DNA from: Klebsiella huaxiensis
Lineage (GTDB): Bacteria > Pseudomonadota > Gammaproteobacteria > Enterobacterales > Enterobacteriaceae
Reading direction: 5' to 3'
Length of the DNA: 64,000 nt
Assembly: GCF_003261575.2 (NCBI RefSeq)
Contig: NZ_CP036175.1
Coordinates: 2,728,001 to 2,792,000 of the forward strand
Shown: one piece after another, positions 7,357 through 16,738 of the stretch
Layout of the letters: each line of letters starts with the position of its first letter
Position numbering within the stretch: position 1 is the first letter of the stretch
Program-made: the position numbers and the translations under genes
Notes under the pieces: model-generated
The model's input: the letters and a program-made list of their open reading frames with translations, nothing else
Told to the model about the DNA's origin: nothing
Database searches by the model: none

Positions 7357-8916
7357 TTACTGCTGCGGGGCTTCGGGTGGAACCACCTCTTGCGGAGTGG
7401 TTTCTTGCGGCAGGGTTTCTTGCGGTGCCGGTTCCGACACAGAAGGAAGCTCTAAACCAAACATGCTGGCAAACTCATCCAGCGGCATTTTCTGCCCGTT
7501 GAGCGTGACCTGACCGTCAGCGTACTGCAGGCTGGAGGTGATGGCGTTATCTTCCATGGTGGTGATGCGGAACATCTGGCCCATCGCCGCCAGGCCTTTC
7601 ACCTGTTGGTCAGCCAGTTTGGCGGCGTCTGCGGGCTGATAGCCTTCAAGCCCGGCAATTTGGGTCATAAAGGCGGTTGCCATATCGACCGGGATCACCA
7701 GCTTGCCGTCGAGAGATTTGACGCTACGATCAACTTCATCCGCCAGGGTTTGCGGCGGTGTGGTAACCAGCGACGGATCTTTCAGCAGAACGGAAAGATT
7801 AAAGGTGGTTTCGCCTTTCGCATTACGCCAGCTCAGTGGCGAAATGGTCAGGGATGGGTTGCCTTTGAGCATAATTGGCAGCGAGCTAAAGAAGGTTTGC
7901 ATTATCGCCTGCTGATACAGCTCGGGATTCTGCGCCAGCTGCGGATCCGCCATCAGCGCCTGCGCTTGCGAGTTATATTTTTGGCTAAACTCGTGGAAAG
8001 CCTGGCCATCAATATTATCCAGCTTCAGGGTCAGCCTGCCGCTACCAATATCCTGATTTTGCAGCTTCAGACTGTTGACGGTGTAATCCAGCTGGCTATT
8101 AATGCCTTTACCGTCGGCGGTGAGCGTAGAGTTACCGTCGATTTTCATCCCTTCGAACCGCGCCAGCTCTTTGCCTTCAACGCCAATCGACAGTTTTTCC
8201 AGCGAGATGGCCTGCTTGCCAATACGCTCGTTGAAGCTGGCCATTTCGGTGGAGCCATCGGTTTTCAGATTATTGAAGGTAAGCTGGACCTTCTGATTAT
8301 ACTCGTTTACTGCATTAATCTGCCCGCTGCCAGCTTCGCCGGTAAGGTTCAGGGTTTTCCCCTCACGGTCAGCATCCAGCTGGAACTGGCCGCCGCTGAA
8401 GGTCACTTTTTCATCACCTTTGGCGTAATCAAGTGGTTTGAGCACGATGGCGGATTGATTGTCGCCGCTATAGGCGATGCGGGTATCAATGGTGAACGGT
8501 GTTTCGCCTTTCGCGATATCGAACAGCGCCTTGCTGGCGTCGTTATTGACTAATGTAGTTTTGACGGAGGCCATTGATGGCGCAAGGTTAAAGGTTTTCA
8601 GTGAGGCCAGCGGGAAGGGGCCGTGATCGACGACTTCGTCAAAGACCAACGATTGTCCGGCAGCAAGCCAGCGGGTCTCTTTACCGGCAATCGGTTTAAC
8701 CACCAGCTGTAAATGGCTGCTGAACAGACCGCGCTGGTAGTCCTGATACGTTAGCTCAACGCCCGCCTGCGGTGCGCTGCTTTGTAACCGAGCATTGGCC
8801 TGTTGCACCATATCGGCAATACGGCTCTCCAATTGCTTTCCGGTGTACCAGGAGCCGCCGGTCCAGACGACGCCCAACGCGATGATAACTCCTGCTGCGA
8901 TCAGCGATTTTTTCAT
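7357..8916 (-). CDS. ydgA: YdgA family (DUF945) protein
   Basis: 519-residue envelope protein aligning with E. coli YdgA (about 502 residues) almost end to end. It has one N-terminal membrane segment (about residues 4-20, IAAGVIIALGVVWTGGSW) and a large periplasmic DUF945 domain rich in beta-type segments. The function is not established. The C-terminus carries a 30-residue proline/glutamate-rich tail with PQE repeats (PQETLPQETTPQEV), longer than in E. coli. It sits downstream of manA on the same strand with a 101-nt gap. Transcription is probably independent or weakly coupled to manA. Confidence 0.9.
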   Translation of the reverse strand: MKKSLIAAGVIIALGVVWTGGSWYTGKQLESRIADMVQQANARLQSSAPQAGVELTYQDYQRGLFSSHLQLVVKPIAGKETRWLAAGQSLVFDEVVDHGPFPLASLKTFNLAPSMASVKTTLVNNDASKALFDIAKGETPFTIDTRIAYSGDNQSAIVLKPLDYAKGDEKVTFSGGQFQLDADREGKTLNLTGEAGSGQINAVNEYNQKVQLTFNNLKTDGSTEMASFNERIGKQAISLEKLSIGVEGKELARFEGMKIDGNSTLTADGKGINSQLDYTVNSLKLQNQDIGSGRLTLKLDNIDGQAFHEFSQKYNSQAQALMADPQLAQNPELYQQAIMQTFFSSLPIMLKGNPSLTISPLSWRNAKGETTFNLSVLLKDPSLVTTPPQTLADEVDRSVKSLDGKLVIPVDMATAFMTQIAGLEGYQPADAAKLADQQVKGLAAMGQMFRITTMEDNAITSSLQYADGQVTLNGQKMPLDEFASMFGLELPSVSEPAPQETLPQETTPQEVVPPEAPQQ

Positions 8917-9017
8917 AGCATTTGTCCATAAATGAAACCAGGCGGATCGGGCCGCCTGGTTGTGTTGTCATGATGGGTGAAAGTCTAGCAACTGTGGCTA
9001 AAAAGTTCAGTAACTTA

Positions 9018-10193
9018 CTAGAGCTTATTGAACACGCGCGCTACGCGACCGGTGCCGCTAACCTGTACTGGCGATTCGTTACAGGCGACAAACGCCGATT
9101 CACCCGCGGTCAGCGTCAGGCGCTGCTCGCCTTTAGTGATAACTGCTTCACCCTCAACGCAGAACAGAATCGCCGCGCTATCCTGGGCGATGGTTGAGGC
9201 CTGCGCAGACAGGTCGTGCAGAGAGAAGGCGAAATCGTCGACCGGGATCGGGAAATCCAGCTCCGCGCCGTGGGTCACTGGCTGAGTCAGCAGCTCACCC
9301 GCAGGTTTGGCTGTAAATTTAACGTTAGCGACCAGCTCTGGAATATCAATGTACTTTGGCGTCAGGCCCGCGCGCAGAACGTTGTCCGAGTTAGCCATCA
9401 CCTCCAGCGCCACGCCCTGCAGGTAAGCGTGCGGAGTTTCCGCAAACAGGAACATCGCCTCGCCTGGGTTCAGCTTCACTACGTTGAGCAGCAGCGGAGA
9501 GAAGAGACCGCTATCGTCAGGATAAAATTCGGCGATCAGGCGGATAGTCTGCCATGGTTCACCCTGCTCACTATCCAGCGCCTTCTGCAGCACTTTCAAC
9601 GCATGGGCTTTTTCTTCGCCCTTCATATTCAGCAGGCTGGCAAACAGCTGGCTCAGATGTTCGCCGTCCGGCTGCGCAAGAAATTGGGCAATGGCTGGAT
9701 GGGCATCGGCTACCGGCTGCAACAGGTTGACGATATCGGCAAATTCGCGGAAGGCGTTCATGGCGAGGAACGGCGTCAGGGCAAAAACCAGCTCCGGCTT
9801 GTGGTTTGGATCTTTATAGTTACGCTCGGCGGCATCAAGCGGGATCCCGGCAGCGTTCTCTTTGGCGAAACCAATTTCGGAGGCTTGTTTGTTCGGATGA
9901 ACCTGAATAGATAGCGGTTGTGCGGCACACAAGACTTTAAACAGGAACGGTAGCTCGCCGAAACGCTCTGCCACTTTCGCGCCGAGCAGGGCGGTTTTAT
10001 CGCCTTCAATCACTTCACGCAGCGAGCGCGGAGTACCAGCGTTATCCAGAATCTGCGAGCTGCTCTTCGGATGCGCACCCATCCACAGTTCTGCCATCGG
10101 CAGGTTGTTCGGGTTGGCGATCCCATAAAGTTCGGTTAAGGCGGTATGACTTCCCCAGGCGTAGTTTTGCACTGAGTTGATGAGCTTTTGCAT
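9018..10193 (-). CDS. manA: mannose-6-phosphate isomerase (class I)
   Basis: Interconverts mannose-6-phosphate and fructose-6-phosphate in the cytoplasm, feeding mannose catabolism and GDP-sugar synthesis. The 391-residue product has the E. coli length. Zinc ligands of the type I enzyme are visible: Gln97 and His99 in IQVHP, Glu134 in HKPELVFAL, and His255 in ETPHAYLQG. I chose the ATG at 10193 because it gives MQKLINSVQNYAWG as in E. coli and has AGGGA at the correct distance. An in-frame TTG two codons earlier is too close to that site. The gene is divergent from fumA across about 200 bp. Confidence 0.96.
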   Translation of the reverse strand: MQKLINSVQNYAWGSHTALTELYGIANPNNLPMAELWMGAHPKSSSQILDNAGTPRSLREVIEGDKTALLGAKVAERFGELPFLFKVLCAAQPLSIQVHPNKQASEIGFAKENAAGIPLDAAERNYKDPNHKPELVFALTPFLAMNAFREFADIVNLLQPVADAHPAIAQFLAQPDGEHLSQLFASLLNMKGEEKAHALKVLQKALDSEQGEPWQTIRLIAEFYPDDSGLFSPLLLNVVKLNPGEAMFLFAETPHAYLQGVALEVMANSDNVLRAGLTPKYIDIPELVANVKFTAKPAGELLTQPVTHGAELDFPIPVDDFAFSLHDLSAQASTIAQDSAAILFCVEGEAVITKGEQRLTLTAGESAFVACNESPVQVSGTGRVARVFNKL

Positions 10194-10390
10194 TCTCAAT
10201 CCCTGTTTCCACTGAATAGTAATGGCTCTATTAAACCAGCAAACGCCCGATAAGCAACCGGCGCGAAGAAAAAGTCGTCCTGGTCTCAGTTTTTGTTAAA
10301 AAATTGTGTAAAATCGATCGACTCGCTTTTCTACGGGCAAATGGAGTGTCTGCCTGAAATATAATCAGCCAAGCAGTAAGTGAGAGCACA

Positions 10391-12037
10391 ATGTCGAATA
10401 AACCGTTTGTATATCAGGATCCTTTTCCACTGAAAAAGGACGATACCGAGTATTACCTCCTCAGCAGTGATTACGTCTCCGTCGCCGAATTCGCCGGCCA
10501 GGAAGTTCTGAAAGTTGAACCTCAGGCGCTAACTTTACTGGCACAACACGCTTTCCACGACGCCTCCTTTATGCTTCGCCCGGCGCACCAGCAGCAGGTT
10601 GCCGATATCCTCAACGATCCTGAAGCCAGCGAAAACGATAAGTACGTGGCGCTACAGTTCCTGCGTAACTCTGATATCGCCGCTAAAGGCGTGCTGCCGA
10701 CCTGCCAGGATACCGGCACCGCGATCATCACCGGCAAAAAAGGCCAGCGCGTGTGGACCGGCGGCGGCGATGAAGCGGCGCTGGCGCAGGGGGTCTATAA
10801 CACCTATATCCAGGATAACCTGCGTTATTCGCAGAACGCCGCGCTGGATATGTATAAAGAAGTGAACACCGGCACCAACCTGCCTGCGCAAATTGACCTC
10901 TACGCCACTGATGGTGAGGAGTATAAATTCCTCTGCATAGCAAAGGGTGGCGGCTCGGCGAACAAAACCTATCTGTATCAGGAAACCAAGGCGCTGATCA
11001 CCCCGGCGAAGTTGAAAAACTATCTCGTCGAGAAGATGCGTACCCTGGGAACCGCTGCCTGTCCACCGTACCATATTGCCTTTGTCATTGGCGGGACGTC
11101 AGCGGAATCCACGCTGAAAACCGTTAAGCTGGCCTCAACCAAGTACTATGATGGTCTGCCAACCGAAGGTAACGAGCATGGTCAGGCCTTCCGTGATATT
11201 CAACTGGAGCAAGAACTGCTGCTGGAAGCGCAGAACCTCGGCCTCGGCGCGCAGTTCGGCGGTAAATACTTCGCTCACGATATTCGCGTCGTACGTCTGC
11301 CGCGCCACGGTGCATCCTGCCCGGTGGGTATGGGGGTTTCCTGCTCGGCAGATCGCAATATCAAAGCGAAGATCAACCGCGAAGGGATCTGGCTGGAGAA
11401 ACTGGAGAGCAATCCGGGTAAATATATTCCGGAGCATCTGCGTCAGGCCGGTGAGGGCGAAGCGGTTAAGGTCAACCTTAACCAGCCGATGAGCGACATA
11501 CTGGCGCTACTGTCGCAGTATCCGGTGTCGACCCGCCTGTCGCTGAGCGGTACCATTATCGTGGCGCGCGATATCGCCCACGCGAAGCTGAAAGAGATTA
11601 TCGATAACGGCGATGAGCTGCCGCAGTACGTGAAAGATCATCCGATTTACTACGCGGGCCCGGCGAAAACCCCGGACGGCTACGCTTCCGGTTCCCTTGG
11701 ACCAACCACCGCTGGCCGCATGGACTCTTACGTTGACTTGCTGCAAGCGCACGGTGCAAGCAAGATCATGCTGGCGAAAGGTAACCGTAGCCAGCAGGTC
11801 ACCGACGCCTGCCATAAGCACGGCGGTTTCTATCTCGGCAGCATCGGCGGCCCGGCGGCGGTGCTCGCGCAGCAGAGCATCCGTAGCCTGGAGTGCGTGG
11901 CCTACCCGGAACTGGGGATGGAAGCTATCTGGAAAATTGAAGTTGAAGACTTCCCGGCGTTTATTCTGGTAGATGACAAAGGCAATGACTTCTTCCAGCA
12001 GATCCAGAGTTCGCAATGCACTCGCTGTGTGAAATGA
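10391..12037 (+). CDS. fumA: fumarate hydratase class I, aerobic type (FumA)
   Basis: Iron-sulfur fumarase that interconverts fumarate and L-malate in the TCA cycle. It has 548 residues, identical in length to E. coli FumA. The three cysteines expected to hold the [4Fe-4S] cluster are present: Cys105 (LPTCQDTG), one in GTAACPPYHIAF (~224) and one in the HGASCPVGMGVSC stretch (~318). It precedes fumC on the same strand as in E. coli, with a strong terminator between them. A second class I fumarase lies at about 41 kb and is very similar. I call this one FumA from synteny (manA-fumA-fumC-tus). Confidence 0.95.
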   Translation: MSNKPFVYQDPFPLKKDDTEYYLLSSDYVSVAEFAGQEVLKVEPQALTLLAQHAFHDASFMLRPAHQQQVADILNDPEASENDKYVALQFLRNSDIAAKGVLPTCQDTGTAIITGKKGQRVWTGGGDEAALAQGVYNTYIQDNLRYSQNAALDMYKEVNTGTNLPAQIDLYATDGEEYKFLCIAKGGGSANKTYLYQETKALITPAKLKNYLVEKMRTLGTAACPPYHIAFVIGGTSAESTLKTVKLASTKYYDGLPTEGNEHGQAFRDIQLEQELLLEAQNLGLGAQFGGKYFAHDIRVVRLPRHGASCPVGMGVSCSADRNIKAKINREGIWLEKLESNPGKYIPEHLRQAGEGEAVKVNLNQPMSDILALLSQYPVSTRLSLSGTIIVARDIAHAKLKEIIDNGDELPQYVKDHPIYYAGPAKTPDGYASGSLGPTTAGRMDSYVDLLQAHGASKIMLAKGNRSQQVTDACHKHGGFYLGSIGGPAAVLAQQSIRSLECVAYPELGMEAIWKIEVEDFPAFILVDDKGNDFFQQIQSSQCTRCVK

Positions 12038-12043
12038 TCTCAG

Positions 12044-12066
12044 CCGCCCCTCGGGGCGGTTTTTTT
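12044..12066 (+). terminator. terminator of fumA
   Basis: 6-bp GC stem CCGCCC/GGGCGG with a CTCG tetraloop, followed by seven T. A textbook rho-independent terminator 6 nt after the stop codon. Confidence 0.9.
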
Positions 12067-12076
12067 ATGCCGTTTA

Positions 12077-12113
12077 GCGGCACATTCCACTAAAACAACT
12101 TATAAATCTGACC
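12077..12113 (+). promoter_or_regulatory. fumC promoter with MarA/SoxS/Rob-type box
   Basis: GCGGCACATTCCACTAAAAC (12077-12096) fits the marbox pattern GCAC-NNWNN-RYYAAA. TATAAA at 12101-12106 is a plausible -10, so the box would overlap the -35, the class II arrangement. E. coli fumC is a known SoxS/MarA/Rob target, and use of the oxidation-resistant FumC under redox stress fits. Confidence 0.6.
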
Positions 12114-12179
12114 AATACTTAACGCTTTAAGCAAGAGAGCTTTGTCGCTATTACACACTTTGAATTCAAGGAGAAAGTA

Positions 12180-13580
12180 ATGACAACGCATCGCAATGAA
12201 AAAGACTCAATGGGCGCGATTGACGTGCCCGCAGAAAAACTATGGGGCGCGCAAACCCAGCGCTCGCTGGAACATTTCCGCATCTCGACGGAAAAAATGC
12301 CAGGCGAGCTTATCTATGCGCTGGCGCTGACCAAGCGCGCGGCGGCGAAAGTGAACCACGACCTCGGCCTGCTGGCGGCAGAGAAAGCTGATGCCATTAT
12401 TCGGGCCGCTGATGAAGTGCTGGCGGGTAAGCATCCCGACGAGTTTCCGCTAGCCATCTGGCAAACCGGTTCCGGTACCCAGAGTAATATGAATATGAAC
12501 GAGGTGCTGGCTAACCGTGCCAGTGAACTGCTTGGCGGCGTGCGAGGGATGGAGCGTAAAGTTCACCCTAACGATGACGTCAATAAAAGCCAAAGTTCCA
12601 ACGACGTTTTCCCGACGGCGATGCACGTGGCGGCGGTTATTGCCCTACGCGTAAAGCTGATCCCCCAGCTTAATGTGCTGAAAAAGACCCTCCACGATAA
12701 ATCCGTTGCCTTCAACGATATCGTCAAAATTGGCCGTACTCATCTACAGGACGCCACGCCGCTGACCCTTGGCCAGGAGATTTCAGGCTGGGTCGCGATG
12801 CTTGAACACAGCCTCAAACACATCGACTACGGCCTGCCGCATCTTGCGGAACTGGCGCTGGGCGGGACTGCGGTCGGGACAGGTCTGAACACGCATCCGG
12901 AATATGCGGTGCGGGTCGCGGCGGAGTTGGCGAGCATCAGCGGTCAACCGTTTGTTACCGCGCCGAATAAATTTGAAGCGCTGGCGACCGTTGATGCGCT
13001 GGTGCATGCTCATGGGGCGCTAAAAGGTTTGGCCGCCTCGCTGATGAAAATCGCCAACGATGTGCGTTGGCTGGCATCCGGTCCTCGCTGCGGAATTGGG
13101 GAAATCTCCATTCCGGAAAATGAACCGGGATCGTCGATTATGCCAGGTAAGGTCAACCCGACTCAGTGCGAAGCCCTGACCATGCTGTGCTGTCAGGTGA
13201 TGGGTAACGATGTGGCGGTGAATATCGGCGGCGCGTCGGGTAACTTCGAGCTTAACGTTTATCGCCCGATGGTTGTCCACAACTTCCTGCAATCCGTGCG
13301 CCTGCTGGCCGACGGCATAGAGAGTTTTAATGAACACTGTGCGGTAGGGATCGAGCCTGAGCGCGAGCGCATCAGTCAGTTACTCAATGAGTCGCTGATG
13401 CTGGTGACAGCGCTCAACACCCATATCGGCTATGACAAGGCGGCGGAAATCGCTAAAAAAGCGCATAAAGAGGGGCTCACCCTGAAAGCTTCCGCGCTGG
13501 CGCTCGGCTACCTGACGGAAGCTGAGTTCGATAGCTGGGTGCGCCCTGAAGAAATGGTCGGCAGCATGGCTACTCGCTAG
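12180..13580 (+). CDS. fumC: fumarate hydratase class II
   Basis: Iron-independent, oxidation-stable fumarase of the aspartase/fumarase superfamily, 466 residues (E. coli FumC has 467). Catalytic features are intact: GRTHLQDATP with His188 and the signature GSSIMPGKVNP with the catalytic Ser318. The substrate-binding segments TGSGTQSNMN and SSNDVFPTAMH are present. GGAGA precedes the ATG by about 6 nt. Its 3-prime end overlaps the end of tus by 11 bp in convergent orientation. Confidence 0.96.
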   Translation: MTTHRNEKDSMGAIDVPAEKLWGAQTQRSLEHFRISTEKMPGELIYALALTKRAAAKVNHDLGLLAAEKADAIIRAADEVLAGKHPDEFPLAIWQTGSGTQSNMNMNEVLANRASELLGGVRGMERKVHPNDDVNKSQSSNDVFPTAMHVAAVIALRVKLIPQLNVLKKTLHDKSVAFNDIVKIGRTHLQDATPLTLGQEISGWVAMLEHSLKHIDYGLPHLAELALGGTAVGTGLNTHPEYAVRVAAELASISGQPFVTAPNKFEALATVDALVHAHGALKGLAASLMKIANDVRWLASGPRCGIGEISIPENEPGSSIMPGKVNPTQCEALTMLCCQVMGNDVAVNIGGASGNFELNVYRPMVVHNFLQSVRLLADGIESFNEHCAVGIEPERERISQLLNESLMLVTALNTHIGYDKAAEIAKKAHKEGLTLKASALALGYLTEAEFDSWVRPEEMVGSMATR

Positions 13581-14502
13581 CCAGCCACAGGTGCAGCCTC
13601 GGGATCAATAACCTGAGCGACTGTGCCTGCGGTTTATAGCGGTACTGCACGTTATCGGCATCATAGTTCAGCAATTCCCCCAGGTCCGGCACGCTCACGC
13701 CTTTGGTGCCGGATATCAGCGTAATCAGCGGACCGGGGCAGGCGTATTGCACCTGCTTTTGCTCCCCGGTATACCAGACCCGGGCGATGGGCTGCACCTT
13801 CACCGGCCGTTTGATCTTAAGTTTTGCCCGCTGCGGCAGGGCGGCAATATCCTGATACTCCCGTTCCAGCTTGCTTTGCCACTGTTCGCGAGTCCATGGT
13901 GGAACCGCGCGCGGCGATTGCAGGCTTTTCTCCAGTTGCACCAGCACCTGATCGCGGGTCAGGTTTTTAATCACATGCTTATTAGCCCAGCCGAAACGGA
14001 TGGTGCTCGGATCACGCAATGGTGTCAGCGTGCGGTAGGCGCTGAGGGTAATCAGGCCTGGAAGATGGCGGTGGACCCACTCGAAGCGCGCGGCGCTGGG
14101 GAGTCCTGAATCAATGGTGACTATCTTCTCGAAGGTTGCTTTGAGGGCATTGATATGGGCGATTTGGCGCAATAATTCGGCCTGCTCGCCGATATCAGTC
14201 TGCAGACAAATCGCCCCTGGCAAACGCACGGCAGCCTTACTGCTGCGACTTTCCGACTGCTGCTGGATAAACAGGTGGCTATAGTGGCTGAGCGCCATCT
14301 CCAGCGCAGTTTTGCCGGTATGTTGAACCACATTGATCGCGTCCAGCGGCTGGTGTTCGGCATTTTTGCTCACCGGCGGTAACTCAAATACCCGGGCAGC
14401 CAGCAGGCGGCAAGCACTCAAGGACTGCCGCAGTGCCAGGAGTTCTCGCTCCAACTGACGAAAGGTGTCATTCAAACGGTCAACAAGGTCATAGCTAGCC
14501 AT
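13570..14502 (-). CDS. tus: replication terminator protein Tus
   Basis: Sequence-specific DNA-binding protein that binds Ter sites and stops replication forks arriving from one side. 310 residues against 309 in E. coli, with long identical stretches (FEWVHRHLPGLIT, FGWANKH, YQDIAALPQ, LKIKRPVKVQPIARVW). I chose the ATG at 14502, which gives MASYDLVDRLN and has AAGGTGG at the right spacing. A GTG three codons upstream lies inside that ribosome site. The promoter region contains a Ter sequence, so Tus very likely represses its own transcription as in E. coli. This places the window in the terminus region of the chromosome. Confidence 0.95.
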   Translation of the reverse strand: MASYDLVDRLNDTFRQLERELLALRQSLSACRLLAARVFELPPVSKNAEHQPLDAINVVQHTGKTALEMALSHYSHLFIQQQSESRSSKAAVRLPGAICLQTDIGEQAELLRQIAHINALKATFEKIVTIDSGLPSAARFEWVHRHLPGLITLSAYRTLTPLRDPSTIRFGWANKHVIKNLTRDQVLVQLEKSLQSPRAVPPWTREQWQSKLEREYQDIAALPQRAKLKIKRPVKVQPIARVWYTGEQKQVQYACPGPLITLISGTKGVSVPDLGELLNYDADNVQYRYKPQAQSLRLLIPRLHLWLASE

Positions 14503-14511
14503 ATTTTCCAC

Positions 14512-14530
14512 CTTAGTTACAACATACTAT
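14512..14530 (-). other. Ter site (TerB-like) in the tus promoter
   Basis: The minus strand reads AGTATGTTGTAACTAAG, which matches the E. coli Ter consensus at every position except the last base (A to G). It includes the critical G at position 6. Forks approaching the AGTATG end, that is, moving from high to low coordinate here, should be blocked; forks moving left to right should pass. It lies 10-28 bp before the tus ATG, so Tus bound here would also block tus transcription. Confidence 0.9.
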
Positions 14531-14577
14531 ATGTTTTTTTAACTATACGCAGGCCTCGGCATCTGCGCAAGGGCTAA

Positions 14578-15879
14578 TCAGGTAGAGGTAAAATCAGGCA
14601 ACTGGTGGTAGATAGGCCAGCTAAAACAGAAACTTGCCCCGCCCAATGGACTGGCGCCGCAATGAACCTCTCCGGCCATCGCCTGGGCGATACTGTGCAC
14701 GATAGCCAGGCCGAGACCGCAGCCGCCGGTGGCGCGGTCACGGCTGGGGTCGAGGCGGACAAATGGCTCAAAAACCCGCTCCCTTTCATCTGGCGCAATT
14801 CCCGGCCCATCGTCTTCTACCCACAACGTCGCACGCGAGCCTTCTAGCGTTAGGCTCACTTGAATCCGCTGGTGACTGTAGCGCAGGGCATTGTTGACCA
14901 GATTATCCAGCACGCGTTCCATCAGGCGCATATCCAGCGCGCCATAATTTCCGGGGATGACCTTGCTCAGCGTCACCTCGCGCTGTGGGTTAACCATCTG
15001 AATGTCTTCAATGTGAGCGCTGATCCACGCCGGGAAGTTGGGGGTGGTGAGCTTCAGTTCGTTTTGCGGGCGGTCAAGACGGGCGTAGGTCAACAGCTCC
15101 TCAATCAAGGCTTCCAGTTGGCCAATATCGCGATTTAGCGCCAGCGATTCCGCTTCAGTCAGATTCTCGCTCATCTCCAGGCGATAGCGCAGACGAACCA
15201 GCGGTGTGCGCAGTTCATGAGCGATACCGTCGATCAGCTGTTTCTTGCTGGCAATGAGCGCATTAATGTTATCGGCCATCTGGTTAAACGCCACGCCCAG
15301 ACGCTCAAAGCTGGACATGCTGTCAAAATGAATCCGCTCGGTCAGATGTCCTTCACCAAAGCGCTGGGCAGCGGTCTCGATACGCAGCATGTCCTGCCAG
15401 TGGGGGCGCATCCAAATAAAGACCGGGAAGGCCAATGAGATAGCGATAAAAGCCATCAGCGCGATATCCAGTAGCCGCATCTCGTGAAGAAAATAGAGAT
15501 AGGGCACCGGGCCAACAGAAAGGACATAGTGGCTGCGCGGAATTCGCTGAATAAAGGTGTACTGATCGTCAAGGGCAACAATATCCCCGGCGCGCAGATG
15601 CTGCATCGAATTTTCCGAGAGCTTAAATTTGCTGATCGGTTCGATATGCAGGTCGAAGGAAAGATTCAGGTCCAGTTCTTTGAGGGTTTTACTCCAGTCG
15701 CGGGGCGGGATCTCCCGCAGTTCGCTACGCATCAGATACAGCGAGCTTTTCATCAGGTCGTCCAGCGACTGACGGCCTGCGCGCTCGGCGGTGAATTTAT
15801 ACACCAGACCGACCATCATGGTCATCACCAGGAAACAGACGAACAGCAGCAGGTAAAACTGCACAAACAGCTTCTTCAT
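14578..15879 (-). CDS. rstB: RstB sensor histidine kinase
   Basis: Inner-membrane sensor kinase of the RstA/RstB two-component system, 433 residues, the E. coli length. Order of parts: a membrane segment (about 7-27), a periplasmic domain of ~110 residues, a second membrane segment (about 136-156), HAMP, and a DHp region with the phosphorylated histidine His221 in GIAHELRTPLVRLR. The ATPase domain has the N box (VLDNLVNNALRY), DDGPGIAP and GCGLGLAIV. It starts 15 nt after the rstA stop and is co-transcribed with it. The signal sensed is not settled; in E. coli the pair lies downstream of PhoPQ. Confidence 0.94.
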   Translation of the reverse strand: MKKLFVQFYLLLFVCFLVMTMMVGLVYKFTAERAGRQSLDDLMKSSLYLMRSELREIPPRDWSKTLKELDLNLSFDLHIEPISKFKLSENSMQHLRAGDIVALDDQYTFIQRIPRSHYVLSVGPVPYLYFLHEMRLLDIALMAFIAISLAFPVFIWMRPHWQDMLRIETAAQRFGEGHLTERIHFDSMSSFERLGVAFNQMADNINALIASKKQLIDGIAHELRTPLVRLRYRLEMSENLTEAESLALNRDIGQLEALIEELLTYARLDRPQNELKLTTPNFPAWISAHIEDIQMVNPQREVTLSKVIPGNYGALDMRLMERVLDNLVNNALRYSHQRIQVSLTLEGSRATLWVEDDGPGIAPDERERVFEPFVRLDPSRDRATGGCGLGLAIVHSIAQAMAGEVHCGASPLGGASFCFSWPIYHQLPDFTST

Positions 15880-15894
15880 AGCCAGACCCGTAAA

Positions 15895-16611
15895 TTAATT
15901 ATCCCAGGCGTGCGGGGCGAACAGATAGCCTTTATTGCGCACCGTCTTGATGCGATACGGTTCTGTCGCGTTATCGAGTAGTTTTTTGCGCAACCGCGAG
16001 ATAGCGACATCAACGCTGCGGTCCATTCCGTCGTAGGTCACGCCGCGCAGGTTTTTCAGCAGAGCGTCGCGGTCCATAATTTGTCCGGCATGGGTTGCCA
16101 GCTCCCACAGTAGATCGAAGTCTGCTGTGGACAGTGCGATGCTTTCGCCGCTGAGCATCACCTGGCGATTGACCGGGTCGATGCTCAGGGACCCAAACGT
16201 GATGGCTTTATGCGGTGTGAGCGAAGGAGGCACTCCGCTTGCTGGCGTAGTGATGTGCTGACGCAGATGCAGGCGCAAACGAGCCAACAGTACGGCGGGT
16301 GGAGTGGTTTTCAGAATATAATCGCTGGCACCCATTTCGAGCGATAAAATATGGTTCATATCGCTGTCAAGAGAGGTTAGCAGCACGATTGGGCCCTGCC
16401 ACTGGCCGCGTAAATCCCGGCACAGCGTCATGCCGTCTTTACCGGGTAACATGATATCCAGCAGCACCAGATCCGGCTTTTCTCGAGCGATGACTTCTTC
16501 CGCCCGGTCTCCACGCGGCTCCACGATGACATCCATATCGTGTTTTCCCAGATAAGCGGCGATGAGCGCACCAACTTCCGGCTCATCCTCAACATAAACG
16601 ATTTTATTCAT
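15895..16611 (-). CDS. rstA: RstA response regulator (OmpR family)
   Basis: Cytoplasmic DNA-binding response regulator of 238 residues. The receiver domain (1-120) has the acidic pocket (Glu9-Asp10), the phosphorylated Asp52 in LLDIMLPGKDG, a conserved Thr79 and Lys101. The C-terminal half (about 130-235) is an OmpR-type winged helix ending GYLFAPHAW. It is the first gene of rstAB and is divergent from ydgC across 127 bp. In E. coli rstA is activated by PhoP, and a partial PhoP-box candidate is present here. Confidence 0.94.
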   Translation of the reverse strand: MNKIVYVEDEPEVGALIAAYLGKHDMDVIVEPRGDRAEEVIAREKPDLVLLDIMLPGKDGMTLCRDLRGQWQGPIVLLTSLDSDMNHILSLEMGASDYILKTTPPAVLLARLRLHLRQHITTPASGVPPSLTPHKAITFGSLSIDPVNRQVMLSGESIALSTADFDLLWELATHAGQIMDRDALLKNLRGVTYDGMDRSVDVAISRLRKKLLDNATEPYRIKTVRNKGYLFAPHAWDN

Positions 16612-16666
16612 ATTTTATGCGTATATGTAAAAGGGCTAACATACACTGCGATTAATTTACCTGCCA

Positions 16667-16683
16667 TTACTCTTTTATAAACA
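16667..16683 (-). promoter_or_regulatory. possible PhoP box upstream of rstA
   Basis: The minus strand reads TGTTTA-TAAAA-GAGTAA. The first half fits the PhoP half-site (T/G)GTTTA and the 5-nt spacing is right, but the second half is degenerate, as it is in the E. coli rstA box I recall (GATTGA). No convincing -10 at the ideal spacing could be chosen. Confidence 0.35.
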
Positions 16684-16738
16684 AATGTTCTTCCGTTATG
16701 CTGCGGGTACTTGTTGTTTAAATGTTAAGGCAAAAGGA

